Source: Polaribacter sp. NJDZ03 (GTDB lineage: Bacteria > Bacteroidota > Bacteroidia > Flavobacteriales > Flavobacteriaceae). From it: 64,000 nucleotides of DNA. The translations under genes and the position numbers were made by a program. The DNA lies in the NCBI RefSeq assembly GCF_019263805.1, contig NZ_CP079195.1, forward strand, positions 27,501 through 91,500, given 5' to 3'. Below the pieces are notes generated by a model that worked only from the letters and a program-made list of their open reading frames with translations, was not told the origin of the DNA and did no database searches. Shown piece after piece: positions 44,372 through 53,423 of this stretch; position 1 is the stretch's first letter, and the number at the start of each line of letters is the position of its first letter.

Positions 44372-45850
44372 ATGGAACTGTACAAAGAAAATCAACTAAA
44401 AGTATACAACTCTTTAACCAAATCTAAAGAGAATTTTAAAACCATAACAGACGGATACGTAGGTATGTATGTTTGTGGTCCAACCGTTTATAGCAACGCA
44501 CATTTAGGAAATGTTAGAACCTTTATGTTTTTTGATGTTGTGTATCGTTATTTATTGCATTTAGGCTATAAAGTGCGTTATGTGCGTAATATAACCGATG
44601 CAGGGCATTTAGAAAATGATGCAGACGAAGGGGAAGACAAAATTGCTGTAAAAGCACGTTTAGAACAAATTGAACCGATGGAAGTTGTACAACGTTACAC
44701 GGTAGATTTTCATGATGTTTTAAAAAACTATAATTTTTTACCACCAAGTATAGAGCCAACTGCCACAGGTCATATTGTAGAGCAGATAGAAATGATTAAA
44801 GAAATCATAGAAAAAGGTTTTGGATATGAAGTAAATGGTTCTGTCTATTTTGATGTACATGAGTATAACAAAAAAGAAAATTACGGAATTCTCTCTGGTA
44901 GAAAAGTAGAAGATTTATTACATAATACCAGAACTTTAGACGGACAATCTGATAAGAAAAATCCACAAGATTTTGCACTTTGGAAAAAAGCGGATGAAAA
45001 GCATATAATGCGTTGGCCTTCTCCTTGGAGTGATGGTTTCCCAGGTTGGCATTTAGAATGTTCTGTAATGAGTACAAAATATTTAGGCGAAAGTTTTGAT
45101 ATTCATGGAGGTGGAATGGATTTAAAATTTCCGCATCACGAATGTGAAATTGCACAATCTAAAACATGTAGCGGTGTAACTCCTGTAAATTATTGGATGC
45201 ACACAAATATGCTTTCTTTAAACGGACAGAGAATGGCTAAATCTACCGGAAATTTTATTTTACCAAATGAAATTTTAACTGGAGAAAACAACATTTTACC
45301 AAAACCATTTTCTGCAAGTGTTGTTCGTTTCTTTAACATGCAAGCTAATTATAGAAGTATTTTAGATTTTTCTGGAGATGCTTTAGAAGCATCAGAAAAA
45401 GGACATGCTAAATTGATGGAAGCGGTTAATTTCTTAGATAAAATTGTAGCTGGTAAAACATCTACTTTTAATGTTCAAGATTGGAAAAAAGCATGTTATG
45501 CTGCCATGAATGATGATTTTAACACACCAATGTTAATTCCGCAATTATTTGAAGCAGTAAAAGTTATCAATCAAATAAAAGAACATAAAGCAAGTTTAAC
45601 AGCAGAAGATCTAGCTGAATTTAAAACCACAATTAATGCATTTGTTTTTGATGTTTTAGGGTTGATGAATGAAAACTCTCAAGACAATTCAGAAAAAATT
45701 AATGGTGTTGTAGAGTTGTTAATTAAGTTAAGAAAAGAAGCAAGAGAAAATAAAGATTGGGCATTATCAGATCAAATTAGAGATGAACTAATAACCTTAG
45801 GAATTCAATTAAAAGATGGTAAAGAAGGCACCACTTTCTTAATCAATTAA
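44372..45850 (+). CDS. cysS: Cysteinyl-tRNA synthetase
   Basis: 492 aa. The class I HIGH-type motif with its first zinc cysteine is [18 protein letters not shown] (about 31-48). Further zinc ligands lie in WHLECSVMS (about 229) and FPHHECEIA (about 255). The KMSKS loop reads MAKSTGN (about 290). The C-terminal DALR-type anticodon helix bundle is shorter and ends at TTFLIN. It charges tRNA-Cys with cysteine in the cytoplasm. It is followed by an intergenic hairpin repeat, then yidD. Full length and all motifs are present. Confidence 0.97.
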   Translation: MELYKENQLKVYNSLTKSKENFKTITDGYVGMYVCGPTVYSNAHLGNVRTFMFFDVVYRYLLHLGYKVRYVRNITDAGHLENDADEGEDKIAVKARLEQIEPMEVVQRYTVDFHDVLKNYNFLPPSIEPTATGHIVEQIEMIKEIIEKGFGYEVNGSVYFDVHEYNKKENYGILSGRKVEDLLHNTRTLDGQSDKKNPQDFALWKKADEKHIMRWPSPWSDGFPGWHLECSVMSTKYLGESFDIHGGGMDLKFPHHECEIAQSKTCSGVTPVNYWMHTNMLSLNGQRMAKSTGNFILPNEILTGENNILPKPFSASVVRFFNMQANYRSILDFSGDALEASEKGHAKLMEAVNFLDKIVAGKTSTFNVQDWKKACYAAMNDDFNTPMLIPQLFEAVKVINQIKEHKASLTAEDLAEFKTTINAFVFDVLGLMNENSQDNSEKINGVVELLIKLRKEARENKDWALSDQIRDELITLGIQLKDGKEGTTFLIN

Positions 45851-45888
45851 AAAAAATAATTACGAATTGAAAATTATGAATTACAAAT

Positions 45889-45938
45889 ATGTCAGTTCGA
45901 GTGATTCCGATTTTTTATCAGAATTGTATCGAGAACTT
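45889..45938. repeat. Palindromic intergenic repeat between cysS and yidD
   Basis: TGTCAGTTCGAGTGATTCCG leads into ATTTTTTATC and then AGAATTGTATCGAGAAC. The outer GTTCGA and TCGAGAAC arms pair imperfectly. A T-run follows, so it may double as the cysS terminator. It resembles REP-like repeats widespread in Flavobacteriia (from memory). Confidence 0.6.
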
Positions 45939-45962
45939 TTTTTAATTCTTAAAGTTTAATCA

Positions 45963-46196
45963 TTGAAAAAAATACTGTCTTTTCCATTTATATTGTTGGT
46001 TCGTTTTTATCAAACCGCAATATCACCATTTACACCAGCAACTTGTAGGTATAGTCCTACGTGTTCTCATTACACCATTGAAGCTTTACAAAAACATGGT
46101 TTGTTTTCTGGTGGATGGTTGGCATTAAAGAGAATCTTTAGTTGTCATCCTTGGGGAGGAAGTGGTTATGATCCTGTTCCGGATAAAAAAGAATAA
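45963..46196 (+). CDS. yidD: Membrane protein insertion efficiency factor YidD
   Basis: 77 aa from a TTG start (no ATG upstream in frame). It has a short amphipathic N-terminal helix ([19 protein letters not shown]) and the family signature [20 protein letters not shown] with its three cysteines, followed by [18 protein letters not shown]. YidD helps insertion of inner-membrane proteins near YidC. In many genomes it lies by rnpA/yidC; here it lies between cysS and lgt on the same strand. Confidence 0.95.
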   Translation: MKKILSFPFILLVRFYQTAISPFTPATCRYSPTCSHYTIEALQKHGLFSGGWLALKRIFSCHPWGGSGYDPVPDKKE

Positions 46197-46256
46197 TAGA
46201 AAAAAAATAGACATAAGACTTTTTGACTTATGACTAAAAAAGAAATACAATTGACA

Positions 46257-46321
46257 TCTCGAGCGCAGTCGAGAGATTTTTTTAATAGTACGTATTATAA
46301 TAAGGTCTCGACTGCGCTCGA
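46257..46321. repeat. Long inverted repeat (REP-like) between yidD and lgt
   Basis: Left arm TCGAGCGCAGTCGAGA (46259-46274) is the exact reverse complement of TCTCGACTGCGCTCGA (46306-46321), separated by an AT-rich 31-nt loop. The left arm with two preceding bases is itself a TCTCGA...TCGAGA palindrome. GC content is far above the surroundings. It has the look of a mobile REP pair. Confidence 0.75.
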
Positions 46322-46343
46322 CCAGACATAGAATAAGAAATAT

Positions 46344-47189
46344 ATGAGCTTTTTAGCAATTACTTGGAATCCTTCAATAGGAATAGATTTAGGATTTTTT
46401 GTTGTACGTTGGTACAGTTTAATGTTTGTAGCAGCATTTTTATTAGGTTTAAGACTAATGAAAAAAATCTATGTAGAAGATAAAATTCCTGAAGAAAAGT
46501 TAGATGTATTATTTATGTATGTCTTTGTTTCTATGCTTGTAGGTATGCGTTTAGGGGATGTGTTCTTTTATAGTTGGGACTATTATCAGAACCATTTATT
46601 AGAAATATTTTTACCGATAAAAGAAAGTGCAACAGATTCTTTATTCGGAATTATAAAAGGTTGGAAATTTACAGGTTTTACAGGTTTTGCAAGTCATGGA
46701 GCTGCAATTGGTATTCCAATAGCTTTATATTTTTATGCAAAAAAACACTTACAAAAACCTTGGTTGTTTATCTTAGATAGATTGGCAATTATGGTTGCTT
46801 TAGGAGGTTTCTTTATCCGTTTTGGAAACTTTTTTAATTCAGAAATTTATGGAAAAGCAACAGATTCTAATTTTGGAGTTATTTTTAAAGCAGCAGGAGA
46901 AACGGTACCAAGACATCCAACACAATTATATGAAGCATTTAGTTACTTAGCATTGTTTTTTGTAATGTGGCATTTATATTGGAAAACGGATAAAAAGAAA
47001 CAAACAGGATATCTTTTTGGTCTTTTTATGGTAGTACTTTGGTCACTACGTTTCTTTATTGAATTCTTAAAAGAAGCACAAGTAAATGGTAGAGAAGATT
47101 GGGTATTTAACTCCTTAAATACAGGACAAGTATTAAGTATACCACTCGTTCTAATTGGTGTTTGGCTAATGTTTAGAAAGGTTAAATAA
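46344..47189 (+). CDS. lgt: Prolipoprotein diacylglyceryl transferase
   Basis: 281 aa with about seven membrane helices. Family landmarks: RWYSLMFVAAFLLG near residue 23, FASHGAAIGIPIAL near 120, the Lgt signature RFGNFFNSEIYGKATD near 158, and PRHPTQLYEAFSYL near 192 with a conserved His. It transfers diacylglycerol from phosphatidylglycerol to the lipobox cysteine of lipoproteins, the first step of lipoprotein maturation in the inner membrane. It follows yidD on the same strand, with a REP-like inverted repeat between them. Confidence 0.95.
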   Translation: MSFLAITWNPSIGIDLGFFVVRWYSLMFVAAFLLGLRLMKKIYVEDKIPEEKLDVLFMYVFVSMLVGMRLGDVFFYSWDYYQNHLLEIFLPIKESATDSLFGIIKGWKFTGFTGFASHGAAIGIPIALYFYAKKHLQKPWLFILDRLAIMVALGGFFIRFGNFFNSEIYGKATDSNFGVIFKAAGETVPRHPTQLYEAFSYLALFFVMWHLYWKTDKKKQTGYLFGLFMVVLWSLRFFIEFLKEAQVNGREDWVFNSLNTGQVLSIPLVLIGVWLMFRKVK

Positions 47190-47286
47190 TTTTATTTTAT
47201 TATTATTTAATCTTTTAGTAAAATTAACCTCTTTTTTGTAAGTTTACTGTTCAGTTATTCAAAACCCTAATAAGTTTAACTCAACT

Positions 47287-50200
47287 ATGAAATTTTTAAT
47301 TTGCTTATTCTTTCTATTTGCATTTTTGCAAATGCCTTTACATGCACAAAGTTTATCCTATTCAGGTCCTAACCATTTCGATATTACAAAAGTCGATTTT
47401 GTAAGAGCTACAAACGGTATAACTTCATACGAAACAACGCCTAATGGAATGGCGTTTGGAGACGGAGGAACAAAGTTTTATACAGTTGGTTCTAGTGGGA
47501 ATTTTGTTAGTCAATTTAACCTAACTATACCTTACGATTTATCTACAATGTCTCATTTAGATAAATACTTTTTTATAGCATCGAGTGTAGAAAGTAATCC
47601 ACAAGATGTAACTTTTAACACATCTGGCTCTAAAATGTATATTACAGGAGAAGATGATGAGGATATTACAGAGTTTGATTTATCTATAAATTGGGATGTT
47701 TCTTCTGCCACAATTAATGACACTTTTAATATTTCGACAGCTATATTTTCTTATGACGGCTCTTCTGCAACAAGGCCTCATGGTATTACTTTTAATAATG
47801 ATGGTTCTAAGTTATATGTATTAGAAAGAGATACAGATAAAGTGTATGAATTTAATTTAAGCCCTGCTTTTGATGTTTCTACTGCAACAACAGGTGTTGT
47901 CGCAGAATTAGACGTTTCCGGACAAGAAACAAATCCTAGAGGTCTTGCATTTAATAATGATGGAAGTGAACTTTATGTTATTGGGATGACTGGTGATGAT
48001 ATAAATACTTACACATTTACATCAGGTAATGAATTTAATTTATCTTTTGCAACTTATTCCTCTAACTACTCAATACAAGCGAATGAAAAAGAACCTCAAG
48101 AAGTAATTTTTAATGATATTGGTTCTAAGTTTTATGTTGTTGGTAGAGTTGGTGCAGATGTAGATGAATATACGCTATCTGCTAATTTCGATTTTACATC
48201 TACAGTAACTTATTTAGATAGTTATAAGTTAGAAACAATAGAAAAAACAACACATGATGTATTATTTAATACAGATGGAACTAAGATGTATGTTGCAGGA
48301 GATGATTTAAATTCAGTGTCACAGTTTTCCTTATCTACTCCGTATGACATTTCAACAATTACCTTTGAAGATGCTTTATCTATTAGTACAGAAGAAACTT
48401 TTATTAGAGGTATACAATTTAACAATACTGGAAATAGGTTTTACATTATAGGTTCTCAATCTGATGATTTAGAAGAGTATGCTGTTTCTACACCTTTTGA
48501 TTTATCTTCTACAGTTACTCATTTAGATAGTTATAATGTAAATGTAGATGATTCAAATCCATCTAGTTTTACTTTTAATAATGATGGTAGTCTGTTGTTT
48601 GTTTTAGGAAACAGTACAGATAGAGTAATTGTTTATTCACTTTCTACTAATTATGATTTATCAGGTATTGCATCTGGTCCTTTAGGTAGTTTTTCTGTTA
48701 ATGCAGATGATGATACACCTACAGGTTTATCTTTTAATAATGATGGAACAAAGTTTTTTATTACAGGTGATCAAAAGAACAAAGTTTTTGAATATACTTT
48801 AATTACTCCATTCGATTTAATAACCAGAACACCGATTTTAACAAACGAATATTTAATATCTTCAATAGAAAATAGTCCAACAGGCATTACATTTAATAAT
48901 TCAGGGGCTAAAATGTATATAGTCGGTTTCGAAAATGATAATGTTAATGAGTTTAATTTAACAAAAGGTTTTTTACCAGAAGTTGCAATAACAAACAACG
49001 GAACATTAAGTACTTCTAATCCTTTAGTTGTAAGTATTAGCGGTGATACTTTTGCTGATATAGACGGAGATGGTTTATTAGATGAAACTACAGAATTTAC
49101 AATTACCAATTTACCAGAAGGATTAACACCTTTTTTTACATTATCTAATGGAGATACTGTGGCAACACTTTCTTTTACAGGAGTCGTAAAATCTCATTTA
49201 GATACTGATGATGTGGCAGATTTAGTTTTTAATTTTACAGATGCAGCTTTTACATCATCTAGCGCAGCAACAGTTACTAATGCAGTAGCATTTTCAGGTT
49301 TTGTTGGTGTCAATTTTATAAGTTGTTATAATGATATTATTTATAATGGAACTTGGTCTGGAGGAAGTGGAGCAAGTGGCCAACCAACAATAGCAGATGC
49401 AACAAAAGGAGTTCTCATTCAATCTGACGTTACTTTAACTGAAGATGTAGATTGTTTTTGTTTAAATATAGAGGCTGGTAATACTTTATCTGTAGCAACG
49501 GATTTAGAGTTAAATGTTTCGGGGTCTTTAGAGTTAATAGGAGACTTAAGACTTTTAGGAACCGCTCAATTAAAACAAACACATACAGGCGTTAAAAATG
49601 CATCTGGTGCCGGAAATCTTTATAAAGATGTAAAAGGCAATTTAAAAAACGTTTACCAATCAAGTTATTGGTCGTCACCAGTAACAACAAATGGAGAAAC
49701 GTACAATATAAAAGGCGTTTTAAAAGACGGAACTACTCCTTTAACAGAGACCAATACACCTTTAGATATTAATTTTTCTGCAGATTTTGACGGAGATTAC
49801 ACTACTTCACCAATAACATTAAGTACAAGGTGGTTGGCTAAATTTGTAAATAGTGGCGATTGGACAAGGCAAATAAATGAATCTACAACATTATTAAACC
49901 CTGTAGAAGGTTTTAATAAAAAAAGTACAGGAAATTCCACTGGTCAAAATTATACTTTTGTAGGTAAACCAAACGATGGAGATTATACGAGTGAAATAGC
50001 TGCTTATGGTTCTGGTACATGGAGTGTATTAGGAAATCCGTATCCAACGCCAATAAAAGCAGATACCTTTATTTCTGATAATGCAGGAGTTATTGTTGGT
50101 ACGCTTTATTTTTATGATTCTGGAGATGATACATCTCATTATACAGGAGAATATTTGGGCGGTTATGCTACGAGAACTTCAGGTGTTGGAGCTCCGGCTT

Positions 50201-51051
50201 CTGGCCTAGGAGGAGTAAGAACTAAAACTCCAGATGAAAATATAGATATAGGACAAGGATTTTTTGTAGAAGCATCTGCTACTGGTGGAACTATCAATTT
50301 TAACAACGCACAAAGAGTTTTTGATATTGCTGGTTCAGACACCGAAACATTTCATAAAAATAATGCAGTTGCAAAGAAAAAATTTTTCCCTATTTTAAGA
50401 ATAGGTTTTGAGTTCTTATTAACAGACCAAACATATCACAGACAAGTAAGTGTAGGTCTTAGAGGACTTACGGCTGAGTATGAAGATGGGTATGAAGCAG
50501 AAATGTGGGATTATAAATCTACAGATATGGCGTTAAAAATTGAAAACAAAGATTTTCCCTATGCAATTACAGGTATAGAAGATTTTGATCAATCTTTAAT
50601 GATTCCTTTAAAAGTGCAAACTAATTTAAATAGAGAAGTTACTTTTAAGATAGATAATATGACAGATATAGACTCTGAGGTTTATTTATATGACAACGTT
50701 ACTCAAAATTATTTTGATATTACTTCAGTTGACGCAATAGTAAATCTTGATGCCGGTGTGTATAATGATCGTTTTTTTATAACTTTTAATCAAACAGTTC
50801 TTGGTTTAGATGTTCGTGAGATAAATAAATTTACGGTTAAAAATCAGGATAAACAACTCGTTATTTCATCAAAAGAAATATTAGAAGATGTTAAGGTTTA
50901 TAATTTATTAGGGCAAAATGTTGCTTCTAAAAAGAACCATTTAAAAGAGACTGAAGTAAAAGTGAACATACTTAATTTTAAAAAAGGAATTTATATTATT
51001 AGAGTAAGAAATTCTAAGGGAAGTTTTAGTAAAAAAATTAGTGTCTACTAA
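47287..51051 (+). CDS. T9SS-secreted beta-propeller-like surface protein
   Basis: 1254 aa. Signal peptide about 1-20 (FLICLFFLFAFLQMPLHAQ). Residues ~25-560 consist of about ten repeats of ~48-55 residues with the core TFNNDGSKLYVLERDTDKVYEFNLS...FDVSTA, the pattern of a WD/NHL-like beta-propeller of blade-type strands. A cadherin-like domain follows at ~565-675. Residues ~690-1150 match the C-terminal module of the two large surface proteins (LRLLGTAQLKQTHTG, VLGNPYPTPIKADTFI, GGYATRTSG, IGQGFFV, INFNNAQR). It ends in a T9SS type-A sorting domain (FKKGIYIIRVRNSKGSFSKKISVY). It is likely displayed or released at the cell surface. The ligand is unknown. Confidence 0.92.
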   Translation: MKFLICLFFLFAFLQMPLHAQSLSYSGPNHFDITKVDFVRATNGITSYETTPNGMAFGDGGTKFYTVGSSGNFVSQFNLTIPYDLSTMSHLDKYFFIASSVESNPQDVTFNTSGSKMYITGEDDEDITEFDLSINWDVSSATINDTFNISTAIFSYDGSSATRPHGITFNNDGSKLYVLERDTDKVYEFNLSPAFDVSTATTGVVAELDVSGQETNPRGLAFNNDGSELYVIGMTGDDINTYTFTSGNEFNLSFATYSSNYSIQANEKEPQEVIFNDIGSKFYVVGRVGADVDEYTLSANFDFTSTVTYLDSYKLETIEKTTHDVLFNTDGTKMYVAGDDLNSVSQFSLSTPYDISTITFEDALSISTEETFIRGIQFNNTGNRFYIIGSQSDDLEEYAVSTPFDLSSTVTHLDSYNVNVDDSNPSSFTFNNDGSLLFVLGNSTDRVIVYSLSTNYDLSGIASGPLGSFSVNADDDTPTGLSFNNDGTKFFITGDQKNKVFEYTLITPFDLITRTPILTNEYLISSIENSPTGITFNNSGAKMYIVGFENDNVNEFNLTKGFLPEVAITNNGTLSTSNPLVVSISGDTFADIDGDGLLDETTEFTITNLPEGLTPFFTLSNGDTVATLSFTGVVKSHLDTDDVADLVFNFTDAAFTSSSAATVTNAVAFSGFVGVNFISCYNDIIYNGTWSGGSGASGQPTIADATKGVLIQSDVTLTEDVDCFCLNIEAGNTLSVATDLELNVSGSLELIGDLRLLGTAQLKQTHTGVKNASGAGNLYKDVKGNLKNVYQSSYWSSPVTTNGETYNIKGVLKDGTTPLTETNTPLDINFSADFDGDYTTSPITLSTRWLAKFVNSGDWTRQINESTTLLNPVEGFNKKSTGNSTGQNYTFVGKPNDGDYTSEIAAYGSGTWSVLGNPYPTPIKADTFISDNAGVIVGTLYFYDSGDDTSHYTGEYLGGYATRTSGVGAPASGLGGVRTKTPDENIDIGQGFFVEASATGGTINFNNAQRVFDIAGSDTETFHKNNAVAKKKFFPILRIGFEFLLTDQTYHRQVSVGLRGLTAEYEDGYEAEMWDYKSTDMALKIENKDFPYAITGIEDFDQSLMIPLKVQTNLNREVTFKIDNMTDIDSEVYLYDNVTQNYFDITSVDAIVNLDAGVYNDRFFITFNQTVLGLDVREINKFTVKNQDKQLVISSKEILEDVKVYNLLGQNVASKKNHLKETEVKVNILNFKKGIYIIRVRNSKGSFSKKISVY

Positions 51052-51076
51052 ATTTCCTTAATTGGTTTCCTAATTG

Positions 51077-51084
51077 TAATTTCG
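51077..51084 (+). promoter_or_regulatory. -7-like box TAATTTCG before the DUF6787 gene
   Basis: TAnnTTTG with one mismatch (TTCG), 8 bp before the ATG, which would give a very short leader or a leaderless-like mRNA. Confidence 0.4.
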
Positions 51085-51091
51085 CAAAAAT

Positions 51092-51403
51092 ATGGAGAAA
51101 TTAAAACAACGTTGGGGAGTAAAAAATAATTGGTCTATTGTAGCAATTATTTTAGTATTTTCTATAAACGGTTCCTTTGCTACTTGGGTAGCTAAACCTA
51201 TAACAAGTTATATCGGCTTGTCTCAAGAAACAACAAACCCTTGGGTATTTTGGCCTTTAAGAATTTTATTAATTTTTCCTATTTACCAAGCTACACTTCC
51301 AATTGTAGGTTGGTTTTTCGGACAATTTAAATTCTTCTGGGCTTTCGAAAAAAAGTTTTTAGGCAGATTAGGACTCGGATTTTTATTTAAAAAAGGAAAT
51401 TAA
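51092..51403 (+). CDS. DUF6787-like small membrane protein
   Basis: 103 aa. Begins MEKLKQRWGVKNNWSIVAII and has two hydrophobic segments (about 17-33 and 55-78), joined by an Ala/Thr-rich loop. The order RWGVKNNW, then NPWVFWPLRILLIFPIYQATLPIVGWFFGQ, then FWAFEKKFLGRLG matches a conserved flavobacterial family that annotation calls DUF6787 (recognised from memory). Its function is unknown. The last four bases overlap the stop end of the convergent gene at 51400. Confidence 0.8.
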   Translation: MEKLKQRWGVKNNWSIVAIILVFSINGSFATWVAKPITSYIGLSQETTNPWVFWPLRILLIFPIYQATLPIVGWFFGQFKFFWAFEKKFLGRLGLGFLFKKGN

Positions 51404-51669
51404 AACGTTATAATTTCTTCTACTTCTTCCTTTTTAATTACATGGTTATAAAACCACATTATTGTAAATGTTGGTATAATATCTAAAAAAGGGAGTGCTT
51501 CTTCAATAAAACTAACTATAGCAGCAACTTTACCTTGTTTACCTTTGTACATTTTGGTCATTAAATAACTAGATAATGGAGCCCAAAGTACATCTATAAA
51601 AGGTATTGGAATGATACCAATAAGGTCTAATAAGATGCTTAAAATTAGTTTTTTGTATTTTTTAGTCAT
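51400..51669 (-). CDS. Small hydrophobic protein of unknown function
   Basis: 89 aa from an ATG. It has two hydrophobic stretches (about 8-25 and 50-75) and a charged C-terminus (KKEEVEEIITF). I do not recognise a family. It is convergent with the DUF6787 gene, with a 4-bp overlap of the two stop ends, and divergent from the NUDIX gene at 51763. No signal peptide of the T9SS kind is seen. It is a plausible small inner-membrane protein. Confidence 0.65.
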   Translation of the reverse strand: MTKKYKKLILSILLDLIGIIPIPFIDVLWAPLSSYLMTKMYKGKQGKVAAIVSFIEEALPFLDIIPTFTIMWFYNHVIKKEEVEEIITF

Positions 51670-51734
51670 AGTTGTATTTTAATAGAATCATTCAAAATTC
51701 TTGCCAAATAGGGTTTATTTAAAGTTGAAATGAA

Positions 51735-51742
51735 TAATTTTG
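51735..51742 (+). promoter_or_regulatory. -7 promoter box TAATTTTG of the NUDIX gene
   Basis: Exact TAnnTTTG match, 20 bp before the GTG start at 51763. Confidence 0.6.
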
Positions 51743-51762
51743 TTAAAATTAAATTTTTATAA

Positions 51763-52389
51763 GTGAATTTTAACGATTTCAAAAATAAAATAACACAACT
51801 TAAAACAACCGAGTTAGGAGGTTTAAATGCACAATTTAAATTAGCACCTAAAATTCGGTTAAAATATGATGCTGATAAAATTACTGAGAATAACCCAAGA
51901 AAAGCGGCAGTGTTGGCATTGTTTTATCCAAATTTAAAAAATGAAACCTGTTTTCTATTAACTCAAAGAGCAAGTTATAAAGGTATACATTCTGCACAAA
52001 TAAGTTTTCCTGGAGGTAAGAAAGATAAAACAGACTCAAATCTTTTAAAAACAGCCCTAAGAGAAACCTTTGAAGAAGTTGGAGTAGCTGAGGAATCTAT
52101 TGAAATAATTAGAGAATTAACAGATGTATATATTCCTCCAAGTAATTTTTTGGCAACGCCTTTTTTAGGGTATGCAAATCAACAACCAAATTTTAATTTA
52201 AATTATGAAGTTGAGCAAACAATTGAAGTTTTATTAAGAGATTTGTTATGTGAAACGAATTTTACGGCTATAAAAATGAATACTTCTTATATGGATAATG
52301 TAGAAGTACCTTGCTTTAAATTAGTAGGTTATATTGTTTGGGGAGCAACAGCTATGATGCTTTCTGAAATTAAAGAACTCTTTAAATAG
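51763..52389 (+). CDS. NUDIX hydrolase, CoA pyrophosphatase-like
   Basis: 208 aa from a GTG start. The UPF0035-type stretch LLTQRASYKGIHSAQISFPGGK precedes the Nudix box (GGKKDKTDSNLLKTALRETFEEVGV), which carries the metal-binding REXXEEXG. This pair of motifs is typical of NudL-type CoA diphosphatases that cleave CoA or acyl-CoA to phosphopantetheine and adenosine 3',5'-bisphosphate. It is followed by a PlsC-like gene on the same strand after 53 bp, which has its own -7 box. Confidence 0.9.
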   Translation: MNFNDFKNKITQLKTTELGGLNAQFKLAPKIRLKYDADKITENNPRKAAVLALFYPNLKNETCFLLTQRASYKGIHSAQISFPGGKKDKTDSNLLKTALRETFEEVGVAEESIEIIRELTDVYIPPSNFLATPFLGYANQQPNFNLNYEVEQTIEVLLRDLLCETNFTAIKMNTSYMDNVEVPCFKLVGYIVWGATAMMLSEIKELFK

Positions 52390-52409
52390 CATCTTTCTTA
52401 ATTGTTTTG

Positions 52410-52417
52410 TAAGTTTG
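52410..52417 (+). promoter_or_regulatory. -7 promoter box TAAGTTTG of the acyltransferase gene
   Basis: Exact TAnnTTTG match, 25 bp before the ATG at 52443. Confidence 0.6.
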
Positions 52418-52442
52418 TTAAAATAACTAAAACGAATATAGA

Positions 52443-53258
52443 ATGCCTTTATTTAAAAGGAATCCATTTGGCCACATTTTATTCTTAAAAAAATGGCTTA
52501 TAAGAATTTTTGGAATTGTGTCTCACGGTAGATATCGTAAATTTAATAATTTACAGATAGAAGGGTCTGATAACCTTAAAAACTTACCCGATTCAGGAGT
52601 TTTATTTATTGCTAATCATCAAACTTATTTTGCAGATGTAGCTGCTATGTATCATGTTTTTAATGCTACTTTAAGTGGTAGAGATGATTCTATAAAGAAT
52701 ATTGGTTATATCTGGAAACCGAAGTTAAATGTTTATTTTGTTGCGGCAGGAGAAACTATGAGATCTGGTATATTACCTAAAATATTTGCTTACATGGGAT
52801 CTGTTTCTATAGAAAGAACATGGAGAAGTGGAGGTAAAGATGTAAAAAGACAAGTTAAAAATTCTGACATTTCTAATATAGGAAAAGCTATAAAAGACGG
52901 TTGGGTAATAACCTTTCCGCAAGGTACAACAACCCCTTTTAGACCAATTAGAAGAGGTACAGCACATATTATTAAAACCTACAAACCAGTTGTAGTACCA
53001 ATTGTAATTGATGGTTTTAGACGTTCTTTTGATAAAAAAGGCTTAAGTATAAAAAAACGTAATGTTTTGCAATCTATGGTTATAAAAGAACCATTAGATA
53101 TAGATTACGAAAATGAAAGTGTGGCAGACATAGTAACTAAGATAGAGTTTGCTATAGAACAACACAAATCTTTTTTAAAGGTTTTGTCTGTAAAAGAATT
53201 AGAGGCATTAACAGTAGAAGAAGAAGAATTGAATAAGAAAAGAGAGTTTTGGAGTTGA
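52443..53258 (+). CDS. PlsC-like 1-acylglycerol-phosphate acyltransferase
   Basis: 271 aa, membrane-associated through its N-terminal hydrophobic segment (FGHILFLKKWLIRIFGIV). Motif I reads FIANHQTYFADVAAM and motif III TFPQGTTTPFRPIRRGTAH. These correspond to the usual NHX4D and FPEGTRS of LPLAT enzymes but with one extra residue before the Asp and Gln-Gly-Thr-Thr in place of Glu-Gly-Thr-Arg. From memory this variant occurs in a flavobacterial subfamily, so the substrate may not be lysophosphatidic acid. It would transfer an acyl chain to a lysolipid in the inner membrane. The C-terminus is charged and helical. Confidence 0.85.
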   Translation: MPLFKRNPFGHILFLKKWLIRIFGIVSHGRYRKFNNLQIEGSDNLKNLPDSGVLFIANHQTYFADVAAMYHVFNATLSGRDDSIKNIGYIWKPKLNVYFVAAGETMRSGILPKIFAYMGSVSIERTWRSGGKDVKRQVKNSDISNIGKAIKDGWVITFPQGTTTPFRPIRRGTAHIIKTYKPVVVPIVIDGFRRSFDKKGLSIKKRNVLQSMVIKEPLDIDYENESVADIVTKIEFAIEQHKSFLKVLSVKELEALTVEEEELNKKREFWS

Positions 53259-53286
53259 TAAATCCAATTAGAAAATAATACATATT

Positions 53287-53312
53287 AAACCTCGATTTTT
53301 CGAGGTTTTTTT
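53287..53312 (+). terminator. Intrinsic terminator
   Basis: AAACCTCGA / TCGAGGTTT with a T loop and seven T residues after it. It closes the NUDIX-acyltransferase stretch. Confidence 0.9.
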
Positions 53313-53397
53313 ATGCAAAAAAAACAAGATTAAAGATTCTTAGAAACCTTAATTAATAACCATATAAAAACTATATAGATAAACCCTAATTAAGCTG

Positions 53398-53405
53398 TAT
53401 ATTTG
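53398..53405 (+). promoter_or_regulatory. -7 promoter box TATATTTG of rimO
   Basis: Exact TAnnTTTG match, 18 bp before the ATG at 53424. It overlaps the TTG at 53403, excluding that as a start. Confidence 0.65.
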
Positions 53406-53423
53406 CAGTCAGAAAAAAATGAT

